A stretch of 64,000 nucleotides of DNA from Dioscorea cayenensis subsp. rotundata (taxonomy: Eukaryota > Streptophyta > Magnoliopsida > Dioscoreales > Dioscoreaceae): the NCBI RefSeq assembly GCF_009730915.1, contig NC_052489.1:24111916-24175915 (forward strand), in the 5' to 3' direction. Each line of letters opens with the position of its first letter. The stretch's first letter is position 1. Of this stretch, positions 38,130-55,060 are shown in pieces. A program made the translations under genes and the position numbers. A model generated the notes under the pieces. The model had not been told where the DNA came from, did no database searches, and saw only the letters and a list, made by a program, of their open reading frames with translations.

Positions 38130-39693
38130 TCTTTGCAGGTGAGCGGTGCCGGCGATTGCCCAGCAAGTAAGATATAGGATCCGCGGCGGCAATGACTCTA
38201 GCGAAAGGGAGGGAGGAGCCGGCGGCGACGAGGATGACAGGGAGAAGAAGAGAGGCGTGATGGCGGTGCCGGGAAGAGAGAAAACGAGCGAAAAACATAG
38301 CTAGGGTTTGAAATATTAAGAGGAACATTTGCATTAAACCCCTTGTAAAACACATAATCACCTTCCTTATATACCTTTCACTAAAAACCAAAATATGTCT
38401 ATCTCATAAAAATTTAATTTATTTATATACGTACCTTTTCTAATCCACGTACGTTATTGAAATATATTATTATATATTAAATAAATAATTGAAAAGTCTA
38501 TAGATATATTCTTCTAAAATTTTTAGTGACATTAAATTAGTATATATATATATCCTTAAAAAAAATTAACTTATTTCATTATTACATTTAAATCTTAAGA
38601 AATTCTAATGCTGATTAAGTCAATATTTTTACATATAATATATAAATGTGTGCTATTTTTACTCTTTACATTTAAATAAAAATCAACAATTTCACTGATA
38701 GCTTAGGAATTTTAGAAAAATATATATATTTATTATTATAAAATTAATACTTATATAATTTAAAGTATATTTTAATGGTGTACGTGTAGAGGATATAACT
38801 TTAAAAAATATACATGTTAGATGAATTTTTAAGAATATAAAAAAAAACTAACATAATATTCATTGATAAGTTAAATTTATACAAAATGAAAACTCATTGC
38901 AAATCCTTTCTAATAGTAATATTTATAATTAATTTTTTTTATAAAATACAGAATATAATAATATTCAAAATTTATGATACTATATTAAAATAAAATAAAA
39001 ATAAAAAATAAAAATACCAACTCTTTTTTTTTTAAAAAAAAAAAAAGCAACAAACGAGAAGTGTTTATATATTACAGGTGTACACATTCACTTGAGGACA
39101 CAAGATTTGAATAGGACCTATTATCATTATTATAGTCAAGTGAGATTTGAATTTAAAATTTTTTATATATTTCATACCGGTTCTTCATAACAGGCCCAAT
39201 AGTGTTCGGCCACCAACATAGCATGTTGATACAAAATCTTTTGAGGAATATAATGTTTTTATATAACTAACTGAGATGACACTGAATTTGATTTATAAAC
39301 GCTAAGGAAAAGAAAACACATCAATAGAAGAGGACAACAACTCGTATTGTGAGGACACTTGCCAGCACCCATTATTAAAATTTAAAAGGTAAAGTATCTC
39401 TTCACTTAAAAAAAAAAAAATTTATAAATTTATCATAATATTTATTTTCATTGCTAATATAATTAATATGTTCATAAAAAATTTCCAAATTGGCACACCA
39501 AAACATAGCATTAACTAGTAATTCATTAACAAGTAAATAATATAGTTTTAAGTCTACATAATAAAGTAATAATTCACTTATTCATCACTCATCATCATCG
39601 AAAGAAAAACACACACACACTCATGATCCCGTAAAAGAGGACAAACAAACAAGGGCCGTGATGCGCACCAAATCGAAGATCGAATCCATGAAT
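38130..39693. other. ADSS upstream DNA and AT-rich spacer
   Basis: 38130 to about 38310 is GC-rich and probably promoter or leader of ADSS. 38400-39570 is very AT-rich with A and T runs, including a T10-A13-type palindrome near 39026-39050. No gene is supported. Long frames across 37570-38390 on both strands reflect the GC-rich block and resemble no family. Confidence 0.5.
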
Positions 39694-39897
39694 CTATATA
39701 TAAAATACACGGCGAAGCGCGGCGACGACGCGAGAGAATCCAAGCCGCGCTCGCGGGTAGACGCGCGCCGAGCGATCGGCCGTTTGCCGGGCAAAGCCTT
39801 GCACGGCGACGAGGAAGAGATTCAAACACCTCACCGGCGGCACGTACAACGTCAGCGGCGCCGCCGAGAACGCCACCGCGAAGAACAAGTCCAGCAT
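39694..39897 (-). CDS. Conserved plant microprotein, membrane-like, unknown function
   Basis: Single exon, 67 residues. It opens with MLDLFFAVAFSAAPLTLYVP, then PVRCLNLFLVAVQGF, and ends with RVYPRARLGFSRVVAALR. I recall short unnamed plant proteins with nearly the same order (MLDLFFAVAFSA, PLTLYVPP, a LNLFVE-like helix, and a YPR-R-FSR tail); this is memory, not a search. The first helix is hydrophobic and the C-terminus is Arg-rich, so it may sit at a membrane with a basic tail. The local base composition is much richer in G and C than its surroundings, as expected for a small exon. A GA tract lies just upstream of the ATG in the sense orientation. The two other frames in this block (83 and 148 residues) lack these features, so I take them as shadows. 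Confidence 0.65.
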   Translation of the reverse strand: MLDLFFAVAFSAAPLTLYVPPVRCLNLFLVAVQGFARQTADRSARVYPRARLGFSRVVAALRRVFYI

Positions 39898-39901
39898 CTC
39901 T

Positions 39902-39906
<5 letters not shown>

Positions 39907-39933
<27 letters not shown>
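39907..39933 (-). repeat. (GA)n tract in the microprotein leader
   Basis: CT repeat on the plus strand, so GA in the sense of the microprotein, ending about ten bases before its ATG. It continues into CTCGCTCTC. Confidence 0.8.
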
Positions 39934-40289
39934 GCTCTCTTCACTGATTTCTCGATTTCAATCTTTGTTTGGGGTTTTCAAAAGCACGGGTTCGGTGTCG
40001 GTATTAAAATAAGAACTGTTAATGGATCCAAAGTCAACAAGTCAGACCCGTTAAGAAGATATGAAAACGTAGTAGCATTGCACTGCCATTGCTTGCCGTT
40101 TTAGCTACTAGTCATTCCATTATTCACTAGAAACATCCGGGATGTTGTGTTCGTTGACTTTTTCAACATGAGCGTTGACGGGTTGTTATTAAACATAATT
40201 ATTATTATTCTTATTACTATTATTAACAACTTTTTAAAAATTTATAGTTTATACAACAACAACAACAAGAAGTAAGAACAAAGATATCA
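39934..40289. other. Upstream region of the microprotein gene
   Basis: Mixed-composition DNA with an ATT/ATTATT-rich part near 40198-40225. It probably holds the microprotein promoter and the 3' UTR of the next gene. No gene was seen. Confidence 0.4.
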
Positions 40290-40920
40290 TCAGTCCTTAG
40301 TCATAACATCTCCACCGTTGACGCAAGACTTCACTAGATGTTTCAGTCCCTTCTTGTGTTTCTTGTTTTCTTTATTGCTTTTCAAGCTCTTATCTTCTTG
40401 GTTCTCCTTCTCCACTTGCAAGCTTAACTGTAATTAAATGAAAATAAATTATAATGAATATATATATATATGTATGTATGTATATGTATGTATTTGTATA
40501 CTCACCTTCATGACTCTGTTTTCAAGATGGTTGACACGGTCTAAGAGGCTACCCTTCTTCTGAGTTTCAGTGACAACATCAGTTATGCTTTTGGGGGAAG
40601 AGTTCACTGATGAATTCCCAAGTGCTCCTTCACTTGTGGTTGTTGTTGTTGTTGTTGTTGTTGTGCCAGTTGCACTGGATGTTGTTGTTGAAGCAAAGGA
40701 GTTTCCCATGGCTTTGCTTGTCTTTATCTCCTCCAAATAGCCCATCTGTGAGTACATGAACATGAACATGAACAGATAAACAAACAGTAAGAAACAAAGG
40801 TTTCATTCATGTCTTTGGGTTTATCTGTATGAATCTTAATGTTAACAAACATACCATGATGTCAAGACGATCCAGGCGAGAATGGATGGTGGAGTGGTGT
40901 TCATTATCCATTGATTCCAT
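40290..40920 (-). CDS. Small coiled-coil protein of unknown function
   Basis: Three exons on the minus strand, 40855-40920, 40506-40745, 40290-40427, 147 residues. The N-terminus (SRLDRLDIM, MGYLEEIK) and the region SLLDRVNHLENRVMKLSLQVEKEN have heptad spacing and should form coiled coils around a low-complexity Thr/Ser middle. The middle contains about ten consecutive Thr coded by ACA/ACC-type triplets. The C-terminus is Lys-rich (KENKKHKKGLKHLVKS) and could bind nucleic acid or act as a nuclear signal. I recognise no named family. The splice phases all close and the gene has its own start and stop, so it looks real. The trinucleotide run in the middle is prone to length change. Confidence 0.75.
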
Positions 40921-41457
40921 TTGGTAGCCAGAAGGTGATCTTCTCTTGGAGAAGCTGACTGGTTATATAGAGGAAGAGGTGGCACTCGGCAGTAGGATGC
41001 TTGCTTTGTGGTGCATGGCAATCACTACACGTAGCATGCTGATGTCATGCATGTTGCATGGGTTTGCATCTTACTGCCACGTATAATTACTCAGTAATAA
41101 TAATTGAAACTTAATAAAAAAAATTGCAAGTAAAATTCTCAATAAATATTAACACAGATTTTGAACAGATTGCTTAAACCAAACAAGTTCTACAGAAGGG
41201 GAATCACACAACACTCAAAATGTAGCATAATGTGTCAAAACTAAGCCACATTAGATATTTACAACCAAAAACCAAACACGTTCCCTCCTACGTCTTGTCC
41301 TTCACTTCATACAACTTCTGGTGAAAATTAATCTCTTCTGATGAAAGAATTATCAATGATTGAGATAAAATTGGGGACCATGAAAGAATGAATCTTGCAA
41401 AACCAACCAAAGGAATCAATGTTTTTGAACTGCATTGATCTATGTTTGTTTCTGAAT
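40921..41457. other. Spacer between the coiled-coil gene and the CDPK
   Basis: The right part should be the CDPK 3' UTR. The left part holds the coiled-coil gene promoter; a TATA-like CTATATA motif on the minus strand lies near 40964. Repeated GCATGC/CATGCA motifs (RY-like) occur at about 41014-41067. Confidence 0.45.
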
Positions 41458-45018
<3,561 letters not shown>

Positions 45019-45211
45019 TGAAGCTTCTTGGTTTTGGGCTAAAAATCTGAACTTTTCTGGGGTTTAGTGGAGGAGGGATCGAGATCTGGGGGAATTTGTA
45101 GGAAAGCTGAAAGCTTTGGCGGATTCAATGGTGAGAGGATTAGGTATTTGGGAACCTTGAGGAGGAGAAGAGAGGGTCAAAGCTTTGTCTTAAAAAGACT
45201 CTTCTTTGTGA

Positions 45212-45242
<31 letters not shown>

Positions 45243-46573
45243 TCTGATATTATTGCAAGGCAAGAGGAAAACAATATGAAAGGCTTTCTCTCTTTCTTTT
45301 GTTTCTCTCTCTTGGATTAAGGATCTAGTTTTTTTTTATTATAATTAATTTATTTTTATTTTCTCTAGTTTGAGAAGGTGGGAATTTTATCAAAAGAAAA
45401 GAAAAAAAAAAAAAGAAAAGGTGGGAATTTTTTTGGGGGTGTACTGATGGTGAAGGACAAAGGGTAGAGTTTTTCTAAAGATAGTTGAAAATTCAGAAAT
45501 GGCATATGGGTAGTTTTGGCTCTGCCTTGTTGGGATATTGTTTTTGGTGTCATCTTTGAAGAGATAATTATGATTTTTTTTTTAAATTTTATTTTATGTA
45601 TAAGTTTTGTAAATTATATTTGTTGAGTATATGATCATCACTAGAGTTGGTTACCTAAACATGTGCTTGAATTTGAATATGCTCAGATTAAATGTAACAA
45701 CACTTGGACCTATGAGAACAATAATGGTGATTTTAGATAAGAAATGGGAGCCACATAAGCTTTCTTGTAGGTGAGATGTTAATAAATGGCATTATGTGGT
45801 AGGCTCTATTTATTGCTGTGATTCATGACTTTGAGATGTCTTGGTGTGTGGTGGTGGTCCTTTGTTCTTCTTCAAGACAGATTAATAAATCAACTACTTT
45901 TCATTTTGTACTAATTTAATAAAATAAAATAAAATTGATAATAATAATAATAATAATCCATTTAATTATACATTCGAAGAATCTAACTCTCAAGGCAATA
46001 TGTTTCACAAGATTCAACGATGTTTTAGAATGATTAGGGACTTTAATGAGTCTTGTAGTTGAAAAATACTTTATGGTGGGCCAGAGTGATGATCTTTCAC
46101 TGTGTTGTTAAGTAACTATCATTAACTCTAACCAAAATCTTAATCAAAGTGATGAAAGCCTTAATAAGAATTTTAGAGAAAGTGAGAGTTTGATAGCTTC
46201 TGAGCATGATAACAGTATACTTATGATTTTGACACCCTTGAGGGATCAAGATATTGATAGCAAAGAGCATGCGCTGTCATCTTTCTTGCCAGAGTTTTTT
46301 TTTTTATTATTTTTATTTTTATTTTATTTGTATACCATCATTGATTCATGCTGCAATATGTTCCAAAAAAATGTATACAATGTTCAGTGATTGAAGGAAT
46401 TCAAAAGCAAACAGACAACAGATAATTGATTCACATATCCTGTTTCAAATCCATGTCAAAGTATAGATAAAGGAGATTTCTTACAATAAGTAACACTTAT
46501 TCTATATAAACTGGGCCACATTAAGCTTAATTGTGAACTTCTTGTTTGGTTTCATTTTCCATAACTAGTGTTT
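45019..46573. other. CDPK upstream region and spacer
   Basis: From 45019 to about 45320 is likely 5' leader and promoter of the CDPK, with a GA tract in sense. The rest is AT-rich with poly-A/T runs. No gene was found. Confidence 0.5.
45219..45242 (-). repeat. (GA)n tract in the CDPK leader or promoter
   Basis: CT repeat on the plus strand, so GA in the sense of the CDPK, about 200 bases before its ATG. Confidence 0.75.
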
Positions 46574-47218
46574 TTATTGCTGATCTGCAAGCTGTGGTGA
46601 TTGCTGTTCCATAGGATCAAGAAGAGGTACTCTTTGAATCTTGGTGACTTCTTCATAGCCATCAATACTGGGCTTTATGTATACATTGAAGATTATGTTA
46701 TTAAAGATGGTGAGAAGAACCAGCGCAAAAGCAGAATATGCTAGAAATGATGTAGAGATCTCCGGCATTTCTTCAGTTCTCATTCTAATTATCCATTCTC
46801 TATCCTTCTTCGGTTCTGCAATATCGACATAGAGAAACGGAATCATATATACTAAAGAAACCGGAAGATATAATCAACTTAAGTTTCTACAAACACTAAA
46901 TGGATCATAATTGCGAATAAAACTAAATTATTATGAAAAGACTAAAAGAAGAAGAAGAAGAGGATGAGAAGAACCAGGGGCAGAAGTGGTTGGTCTTCTC
47001 CGGGGGAGGGTGTCCTTCTGGGAGAGTAACTCTAGTTGCTGGTCCAACTTTTTTAGTGCTTCTCGGGCATTGTTTTCATTAATCTTAAACTGGGATTCCT
47101 CGCTCTCTGCTATGCTGGCACGCCAACTACTGCTTCTCCGTGGATTTATATGCTTGAATTTGATATCGCGATGAAACAGTGATGAAGAACAAGAGCTGAA
47201 TCCTGTTAGTGCAAACAT
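46574..47218 (-). CDS. Small plastid membrane protein, unknown function
   Basis: Two exons on the minus strand, 46975-47218 and 46574-46815, joining in frame to 161 residues. The N-terminal 35 residues are rich in Ser, Phe, Arg and Lys with no acidic residues in the first 17, like a plastid transit peptide. Then comes a charged helix (AREALKKLDQQLELL), the motif RTEEMPEISTSFLAYSAF, and one membrane segment (FALVLLTIFNNIIFNVYI), ending in a short polar tail. One membrane span in a plastid protein suggests a thylakoid or envelope subunit, but I cannot name it. The charged segment just before the span (EPKKDREWIIRMRTEEMPE) looks conserved. The intron is short, 159 bases. Confidence 0.75.
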
Positions 47219-47885
47219 TGCAGCAGCAGCAGCACAAAAAAGATATAATGTAAGCCGCTGGTATTGAAGAAGAATATAGTGAAGTACCTGCCAAGAGTTA
47301 TGGATAACAAGCTGAAGAAATTGCAGCCATGTTGCAGAAATATCTCATTGCTTTAAGATCCGTGTCCTATCACATGAGTTGTCTTCAATCAAATGGACCC
47401 TACAATAACAACAGAAATCAGAAGTTCTTATATGGTTTACAGATGCTAGAGTATGAAAGAACCATGAGGGTTCACACACTCAAATTTGAATTGATTGAGT
47501 CATAAGAATAATTGAATATTCCTTTTTCAGATTTCCAGCATCAGAATTAGCAGAAAATTGAATATAGGAGAGACTTGAGTGTATCTATGGTAACAGAATA
47601 CGCAATTGCTTCAAAATTTTGAAATAGGAGCTAATAATATAATTCAGCAAGCTCCGTATAATTTATATGTATGCTTCTGATCATGAACAGAATCTCAATA
47701 AGATATTCTTCAATGAATTTTATTTGTTGTATGAGAGCCTCTTCCATGTAGTGAGCTCTGAATGGCGTGATAAAAAGTATTATTGTATATTCTCCAAGCC
47801 AACTGGTCTTCCCAAGAAGTGGTTGCTGATAAGTTCCCAACTGACCAACTTAAATGGCGTGGCAAGATTGGTCATCAGGAGCTGT
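47219..47885. other. Spacer between the TypA stop and the small plastid gene
   Basis: Holds the small gene's 5' leader (possibly with an intron, since the DNA at 47220-47290 is exon-like) and the TypA 3' UTR. No other gene is supported. Confidence 0.45.
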
Positions 47886-50800
47886 TCACTTTTTCTTTGT
47901 GACCTTTGGGTTCTTGCATAATCGGATGCTTGAAGGAGTGATCTCCACCAGCTCATCTTCTTCAATGTATTCTATGCAGTCATCCAAGCTAAGAGTCAAG
48001 GGTGTATCAAGCACAACTGCACAAGTAGAGTGAACAAAGATTAGCTAACCCCGGATACCATGACTATGCCTGACTAGACTGGAACAATAAGGCACAAAGC
48101 GTTGGGTTCTGACCACAAATACGGGGTTTCACAAAACTGACTAGCAAATCTGATTATATTATTGATTTAAGTGTGCAATGCAATAATTTAATGCAATAAC
48201 ACTAATATCTACCAAGAGCTATGACTAGTTATATGAAAACCACCAGAAAGGATAGCTGATACAAACCCGAGTTAGATCAAAGTATCATTAGATAATCATT
48301 TACTCTGTCTGGAACATTAAGGCCAAGCATAAGTTAATACAAATTGAGCTTATCTACAGATCATCAAGTTATTTCCTGTCAAAATTTAGGTTTTGAGGTC
48401 ACCTGTCTGTTCTTTGTTTGATCGAATATTTGTTGCAGCCTTCTTCTTGCACACATTAAGAGACAAATCACCAGGTCTTTGATGGATACCTACAATCTGA
48501 CCTTTGTATACTTCTACACCTGGGCCAACAAACATCTGTCCCCTTTCTTGTGCACTAAAAAGGGCATAAGAGGTGGTTGTTCCATTTTCAAAAGCAACCT
48601 ACATGACAAATTTCATTTGTTCAGGTTTCTGATATCCTAAATTATCAAGCTGTCGACAAGAAGGTTTAAAAAAAGCGGTAAATTAGATATAATCATCTCT
48701 TACCAAGGATCCTTGATCCCTTGTGCTAATATCTCCAGCCCAAGGCCCATAGGCATCAAATACTGTGTTAAGAACCGCTGTACCACGTGAAGCTGTTAGG
48801 ATTGAATTTCGCAGTCCAAGAAGACCTCGTGTGGGAATCTTATACTTGAGCAAGGATGTTCCCTCCGACCTACATGATTCAATGGAAATGCTATTAGTCC
48901 ACCAACAAAAGAAGCACAGAGGGAAAAAAAATTAAGGCAAGGATACACCAAATCTTGCTATGAGATCACAATCTGAAGGATCAAACTACAAACTTTAAGA
49001 GCAAAACAATTTTATGTTCCTTCAATAATACACAGAAAGATGTAGAAGTTCATAAAAACACAGCATTCCTTGGAATAATGTTGGAATACGATGGTAGAAA
49101 TTTTGGTCAATTTCATAAGGGCCAAAATAAAGCAAAATGCAATATATAAGGAAGTTTGCTTAATTAAATTCAATGCAAAATCATGCTAGTTGGTGAATAC
49201 TAATTTTAGATTTGATACCAGATGCCATAAGTACTAACATTTAGTCTAGCAGATGATCCAAGGAGGTCCAGGCCAACATCAGTGGCCATATAAACAATTT
49301 TATACAGCAAGTACCCATTGAAGATGGGCCCTGTAAAAACCACTAGAGAAGTGGAGGATAGTTTGAGTGGCACCCATTTCTCTAGATGATATATTTTACA
49401 ATCAAATCTCTGCATAATCCAAAAACAATATCTATGATGTGGAATGCAGACGAGAACTTCATAAAAATATAAATAATAATATAGCTCTATTCATCTGGCC
49501 TAAAAAGTACGATCTGTGACACCACAACCCACTGGCCATAATAAGATGATGGTTGCCGACTCCTTTAGTAGGTTGGGCTGGGTCCAAGTTGACCTCATTT
49601 TAGTTGTGATTGGAAGTCGACCTCAACCAATACATGATCCACATGGCACCAAAGTTCACTTTAGTTTTGCACATGCTATGAAGAAGACTGCCAAGACAAA
49701 AGAATAGGGCACATCTTTAAGTGAATTATTATTTTACTTAAGCGTAGCCAGTGTCATCTTCTTTCTCTTATGCAAGAGTCATCCAACAATTGGAAGATCT
49801 CAAGAAGCATGTAAAAGGAGAAGAAGGTAGACACAAACCCAATTCCTTGCATATCAAACATTTGCCCTCGCCTTTTCCCCAGAAGTTCGACCACAGGTCC
49901 CATATATTCTTCTGGTACCTCCACAGTAGCAATCTGCAGCCAATCCAGAGTGAGAATTTATAAGAATAAGGCTATCTGACTATTTACTTGGAAATAAAAC
50001 AAGGTGGAATTCAAAGTTCAAAACAGCATAAAAAGAAATCATTCTCAGAAGAAACTTAGGTTTATGATGCAAAGATAATGATGAATATGCTCATCTTCAC
50101 TTGAAAGTCTATCCAAAAGAAAGTTCACCTCGTACGGTTCCAACAGCTTGTCATCTACCCTCTTGCTAATAACCTTGGGTGGACCTACCATAAACTCATA
50201 TCCTTCTCTTCGCCTAAGATATCACCAAGGGATTAATAAATTAAATATGGGTAATAATTTGCAGAAAATACAAATAAACTTAACACAAACTACATTTGAA
50301 ATTACATGTTTTCTATTAAGATGGTGATATGCAATGTGCCCCTCCCGCTAACAATAAATGTGTCAGCTGTTTCTCCATCTTCAACTTTCATGGCTAAATT
50401 CCGCTCAAGTTCGCGATAAAGCCTATCTCGAAGGTTGCGACTGGTTACATATTTTCCCTGTTGACAAAATAAAATTGTCATGCAACCACCTCTTTTGATG
50501 CACAGAAGTTTCACAAAATAAAATGTGTCAGCTGTTGTCAGATCATAAAATGCAGCTACTCTAAACAAGCAGTCCATGATAACAACCTTCTATAGGAGAT
50601 AGAAAATCATCTCTTTTGATGCACAGAAGATTCCAATGCAACAGCAATAAAAAGATAATATTCTCAAATACGATATGAATTTTTAAAAATAACTACCTTC
50701 ATAGGTTTATCTTGATGGCATATTTAATCATCAATTTGACGTAGTATAAACTAGGAATCAGATGACAAAACATATGAATCTTAGTGCATAGGAAGTAGAA

Positions 50801-53800
50801 AAGCCCATGTTAACTCTGGACTTAGGTGTGCAGACGCACACAAATTGGATGACGTACTTCTAACTCATTAGAATTTAATGTGCAATAATATATATATAGG
50901 CTTTTGTAAAGTATTTACCTCTCGACCAACAAAAGGTGAAGTGTTTATTGTAAAAGACATTCTCACAGTGGGCTCCTCCACTTTAATGGAAGGTAATGCA
51001 GTGCCAGAACTTCTATCAGCGATTGTCTCCCCAATCTACAAAATGAAAGAGAGCAAAGGAAGCTTCCTTTATTAAGAAAATAATAATAAAAGTAGCTGCT
51101 GCACTGTATAACAATGTAGTTACACTGATTAGAGTTCATATGGAAAATTTCCACATTGATGCCAACATAAATAAATAAATGATTGCTAAGGTACTCACCA
51201 TTATGTCACTGACACCACAGACTGCACAAATGTCACCAGCTTCAACACTTTCAGCAGGAACTCTACTGAAATTCTCATACACAAAAAGCTCACTAATTTT
51301 AGCAAGTCTACATGTTTCATCTGAGGTGCACACCTACAGTAGGAAATTGTTTGCATTAATACTATAATTATATCAGAAATAGTTGGCAAGCAAATTGATG
51401 TCAAATCCTATGACAAAGATTACATTAAGCTGGCACCATTACCACATAAATATCAGCAAAGAGTCATAAAGACGAGTCTTCCAGACATAGCTTTGACCCT
51501 CTCTCATCCCCTACTTCCCCCAATAGAGCCCCGAATTTTCCCATATTTAGGGAATTAGCAAGGTATTTATTCTTAAATTGTACTCAATGTTCAATGCATG
51601 ATAATTAAATAGCATATGCAAAGGGACATATACATATTTATGTCTGTCTGCACATATGTACACATTTTCATAGTTGAAGAATTTTACCTTCACTTCCATT
51701 CCTTTTTTCAATTCCCCAGCATGCAGACGCCCAATTGCAATTCTACCTTTATGCTCATCATATTCAATATTGGTCACCTACAATTTGGAGAACATAAACT
51801 TATAACATGGACACTTTACCACAACATATATATTAAAAACTAATCAAACATGAAAGAAGTAAATAAATAAATAAAATATCTATTATTGGCTTTCAAGAAC
51901 ATTCTGCCTTAGACTCAACAATGAATGGATAAAAAGAGAGCAATACTTGACCAAGCTAGAAGTTATATCAATGCCATGCAGATATTCAGATGAGATAAAG
52001 GAACTCAAGGTTCCCCGATAAGAACTTCCAACATATGATACACAATGGATGCTTGGCCATCCAAGTATAAAACTTTTCCAGAGTCCGGACTTCACTGTAA
52101 CAAAGATTTCTCTTATTCTTTAAATAACAGCCCTTTTTCTTGGAAATTAAAAATAAACTACACAAGCTGTCAAAAGGCCAATCCATAAAGCAAGAATGCT
52201 AACTAAGACCTTTTTGTGGAGAAAAAACATATAATTTGGGATAGATAAAATAATATCAGAAATCAATGAAGAAGAGCATAAATAACCATAATTTTCTGGA
52301 TTATATCTATTACGGCAAATGGAAAAGTACTAACAAGCATTTGCAGTGGGCCATCTTTGTTAATAGATGGTTCTGGTATGCATCTTAGGATAGCCTCAAA
52401 AAGTGGTCCCAGATCATCTGCAAGATCATCTGGAGATAGTCCGGCCTTTCCCTTGATACCACTTGCATATATAGCTTGAAAATCACACTGCAATATTGCA
52501 TAATAGCAAGAAGTCAAGTTAAATAGAATTTGTTTATGACGTGAAGAGAGGATCATCATTACCTGTTCATCAGTTGCGTTTAACTCAATAAAAAGTTCAA
52601 ATGTAGAATTAATCACAAAGTCTGGACGGGCTGAAGGCCTATCAATCTTGTTAACAACTACTACAACTGCATGTCCAAATTCTAAAGCTTTCTTCAAGAC
52701 AAATCTAGTTTGAGGCATTGGCCCTTCTACAGAATCTACCTGCAAAATTAATAAAATAGGATTAGTCAATTTGGCGGATTGTAATCCATAAAAATTTTAC
52801 AAACCATCATATTAAAAAGTAGGCCAACACGAAATTAAGTGTACGAGGGATGAGTCGGATGACATCAGAAATAGCATTAAAAGGAGTAAGAGAAATTTAA
52901 AGCATCAGGGCCCACCTCAATATGGGATCCATTTCAAAAACTACAAAAGTGAATAGGGAACTGATGATGTTCTAACCAAGCTTCTGAACTTCAATTCAAT
53001 CGTCAACAAGGAAAAAGAAAACATTTTCTTTAGTATATTATTCAGAATATTGCCATACATGTTGCAGTCAGTGCTTATTAGATAAAAGCATTTTGAAATC
53101 ACTCGCTAATTCAATCCAAATATAGTTTCTATGACCATGATAAATGACATAAAAGAGCTGATAAGAAAGTGCATCTAAGGGAGCTTCATGGGTAGACAAA
53201 AATCAGTAGCAATTCTACTCCAAAGATTATGCTATGAAGTGCAGGTATTGTACCACTAAAAGAACGCCTTCAACCATGTTCAGAACACGTTCCACTTCCC
53301 CACCAAAATCTGAGTGACCTGGAGTATCGATGATATTAATCTTGGTCCCTTTGTAGAATATTGATGTGTTCTTACTAAGAATTGTAATTCCTCTTTCCCG
53401 TTCCAGATCATTTGAGTCCATTATCCTCTCCTGCACAAATTGGTTATCACGGAAAACCTGCAAAAGCAACCAAATAATGGTTACCTCTAATGGAATAATG
53501 TGCTATTTTTCCTATTGTCTATGACAGTGTAATTCTCTCAAAAACTTAAAGTTAAGAATGAGATTTGAATGAGCCAGAAATTCATGGGAAGTTTTCATAT
53601 TAAGTTATTTCACATGTTTGAGGAAAAAAAATGATAATCATAATGCCACTCCATATAAATTCTTTAATATGTACTAAACTTCCATGAAGGACTACAGGTC
53701 TACAGCACGTGGGGTCAACTCCAATTGAGAAACCCACAGCATAACAAATATACAGCTTCTTGTCACAAATGATTATGTAGATCTGCGCAATTTTATTGAT

Positions 53801-55060
53801 GATAATGATTTGTGGTTTTTTAGTTTTATCCATCAAAGCTAAAAAACAGACTAAAGAGAAGAAGCCCAGAACATGTTAAAAACAAACATCCAAGTTGATA
53901 AGGTCCTTAAGTTTGTCTAACTAATTCTTAGAGTACAATAGGGCAGATAAACAAAGTATGGTTTTGATATTTAAATCCCATCTAGAGCCCAAACTTCGAT
54001 TTCAGTATGTTTTATGAATAGTTAGTTAACACTAATTAGTCAAATAATCACAGATATGAAGATAAATGGAAGCTAACCAAGCTTATACCTAGGTACCAAT
54101 AAAAAAATGTAGAAAAGAAACCATACTGAAGATATCTAGTAACTAAATGCATCTCTATGCAAAATTTTCACCACTCTAGCTTGAGTTGTACACTTGTACC
54201 AGATATAGTCTCATTGACATGAACCAAATATCAGTAGTTCACTAAACATTCAAATTGATTTTGATCAATAACATAAACTATTAGGAACCATCAATCATTA
54301 GAAGCATGGACTTTACCTTTGCTTGCTTCAACATAGCATCCACTAAAGTTGTTTTACCATGATCAACATGAGCAATAATTGCTATATTTCTCACATCTCT
54401 TCTTGTCATTAACTTCTTCTTCCCTACTGCAATGGCAAATGGCAATGTCAAAACTCTAATAACAAAGATAACTAAGTCAGAAAAAAAAATTATCAATAAA
54501 GGGGATTAATCTATAGTTGAAAAGGACAAACATAATTAAATGTTTGATCAAATAAGAACATATTAAATGTTTAAACCATATACGTACAAGATGAAACTAT
54601 ATCTGCTCATTCAGAAAACAATTGTCTTCCAAATTTTTTTAATGCATACCCCATAGACTTCAGAATTTGTCCAAGAATAAAAACAAGGGCATATTTAGCA
54701 TCTCACTTCATTGATCCGCGTCTAATTCACAAAATCCCAATCTTTTCACACATTTTCACAATTCACAGGCCACAACATTTCAAGAATCAGAAAGAAACTC
54801 AACAAGCCGCAAGCAGAGAATAATAATTTAACAATACCAGAGGCAGTCTCCGTCGTGGAAGAGGTGGAACATCGGATAGTTCCTCGACCAAACGATCTCG
54901 AAAAACAACTTCGATTTCCGCGCGCTTTCAATGCGAAAGATGGGCAGAAGCTTCTACCAGAAACCCCCTTAACGAAAGAAAGGGCAAATGGAGCTTCTCT
55001 TGGGCTAGGGTTTACAGAGAGACGGCCAAAAGAAGGGCGAAAGCTCACCGCCGTCTCCAT
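47886..55060 (-). CDS. SVR3: Plastid TypA/BipA translational GTPase, SVR3
   Basis: Ribosome-associated GTPase needed for plastid ribosome function and chilling tolerance in Arabidopsis (At5g13650). Fourteen exons on the minus strand: 54838-55060, 54317-54426, 53254-53457, 52563-52739, 52335-52487, 51688-51777, 51199-51333, 50919-51035, 50306-50457, 50129-50213, 49839-49933, 48704-48869, 48403-48598, 47886-48016; 677 residues. A transit peptide of about 60-70 Ser/Arg-rich residues comes first. The G motifs are AHVDHGKTT (about 93-101), [12 protein letters not shown] (about 155-162) and NKID (about 209-212). Then come the EF-G-like domains ([50 protein letters not shown]) and the TypA C-terminal domain ([33 protein letters not shown]). 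The ATG at 55060 is chosen because upstream frame residues do not look like a transit peptide. Confidence 0.96.

Noticed and set aside
39578-40104. Frames of 83 (-) and 148 (+) codons around the microprotein
   Set aside because: Arg-rich and low-complexity; they read other frames of the GC-rich microprotein exon and the CT tract.
50461-50640. Short repeated text CTCTTTTGATGCACAGAAG in a TypA intron
   Set aside because: Two short copies only; probably a local duplication without wider meaning.
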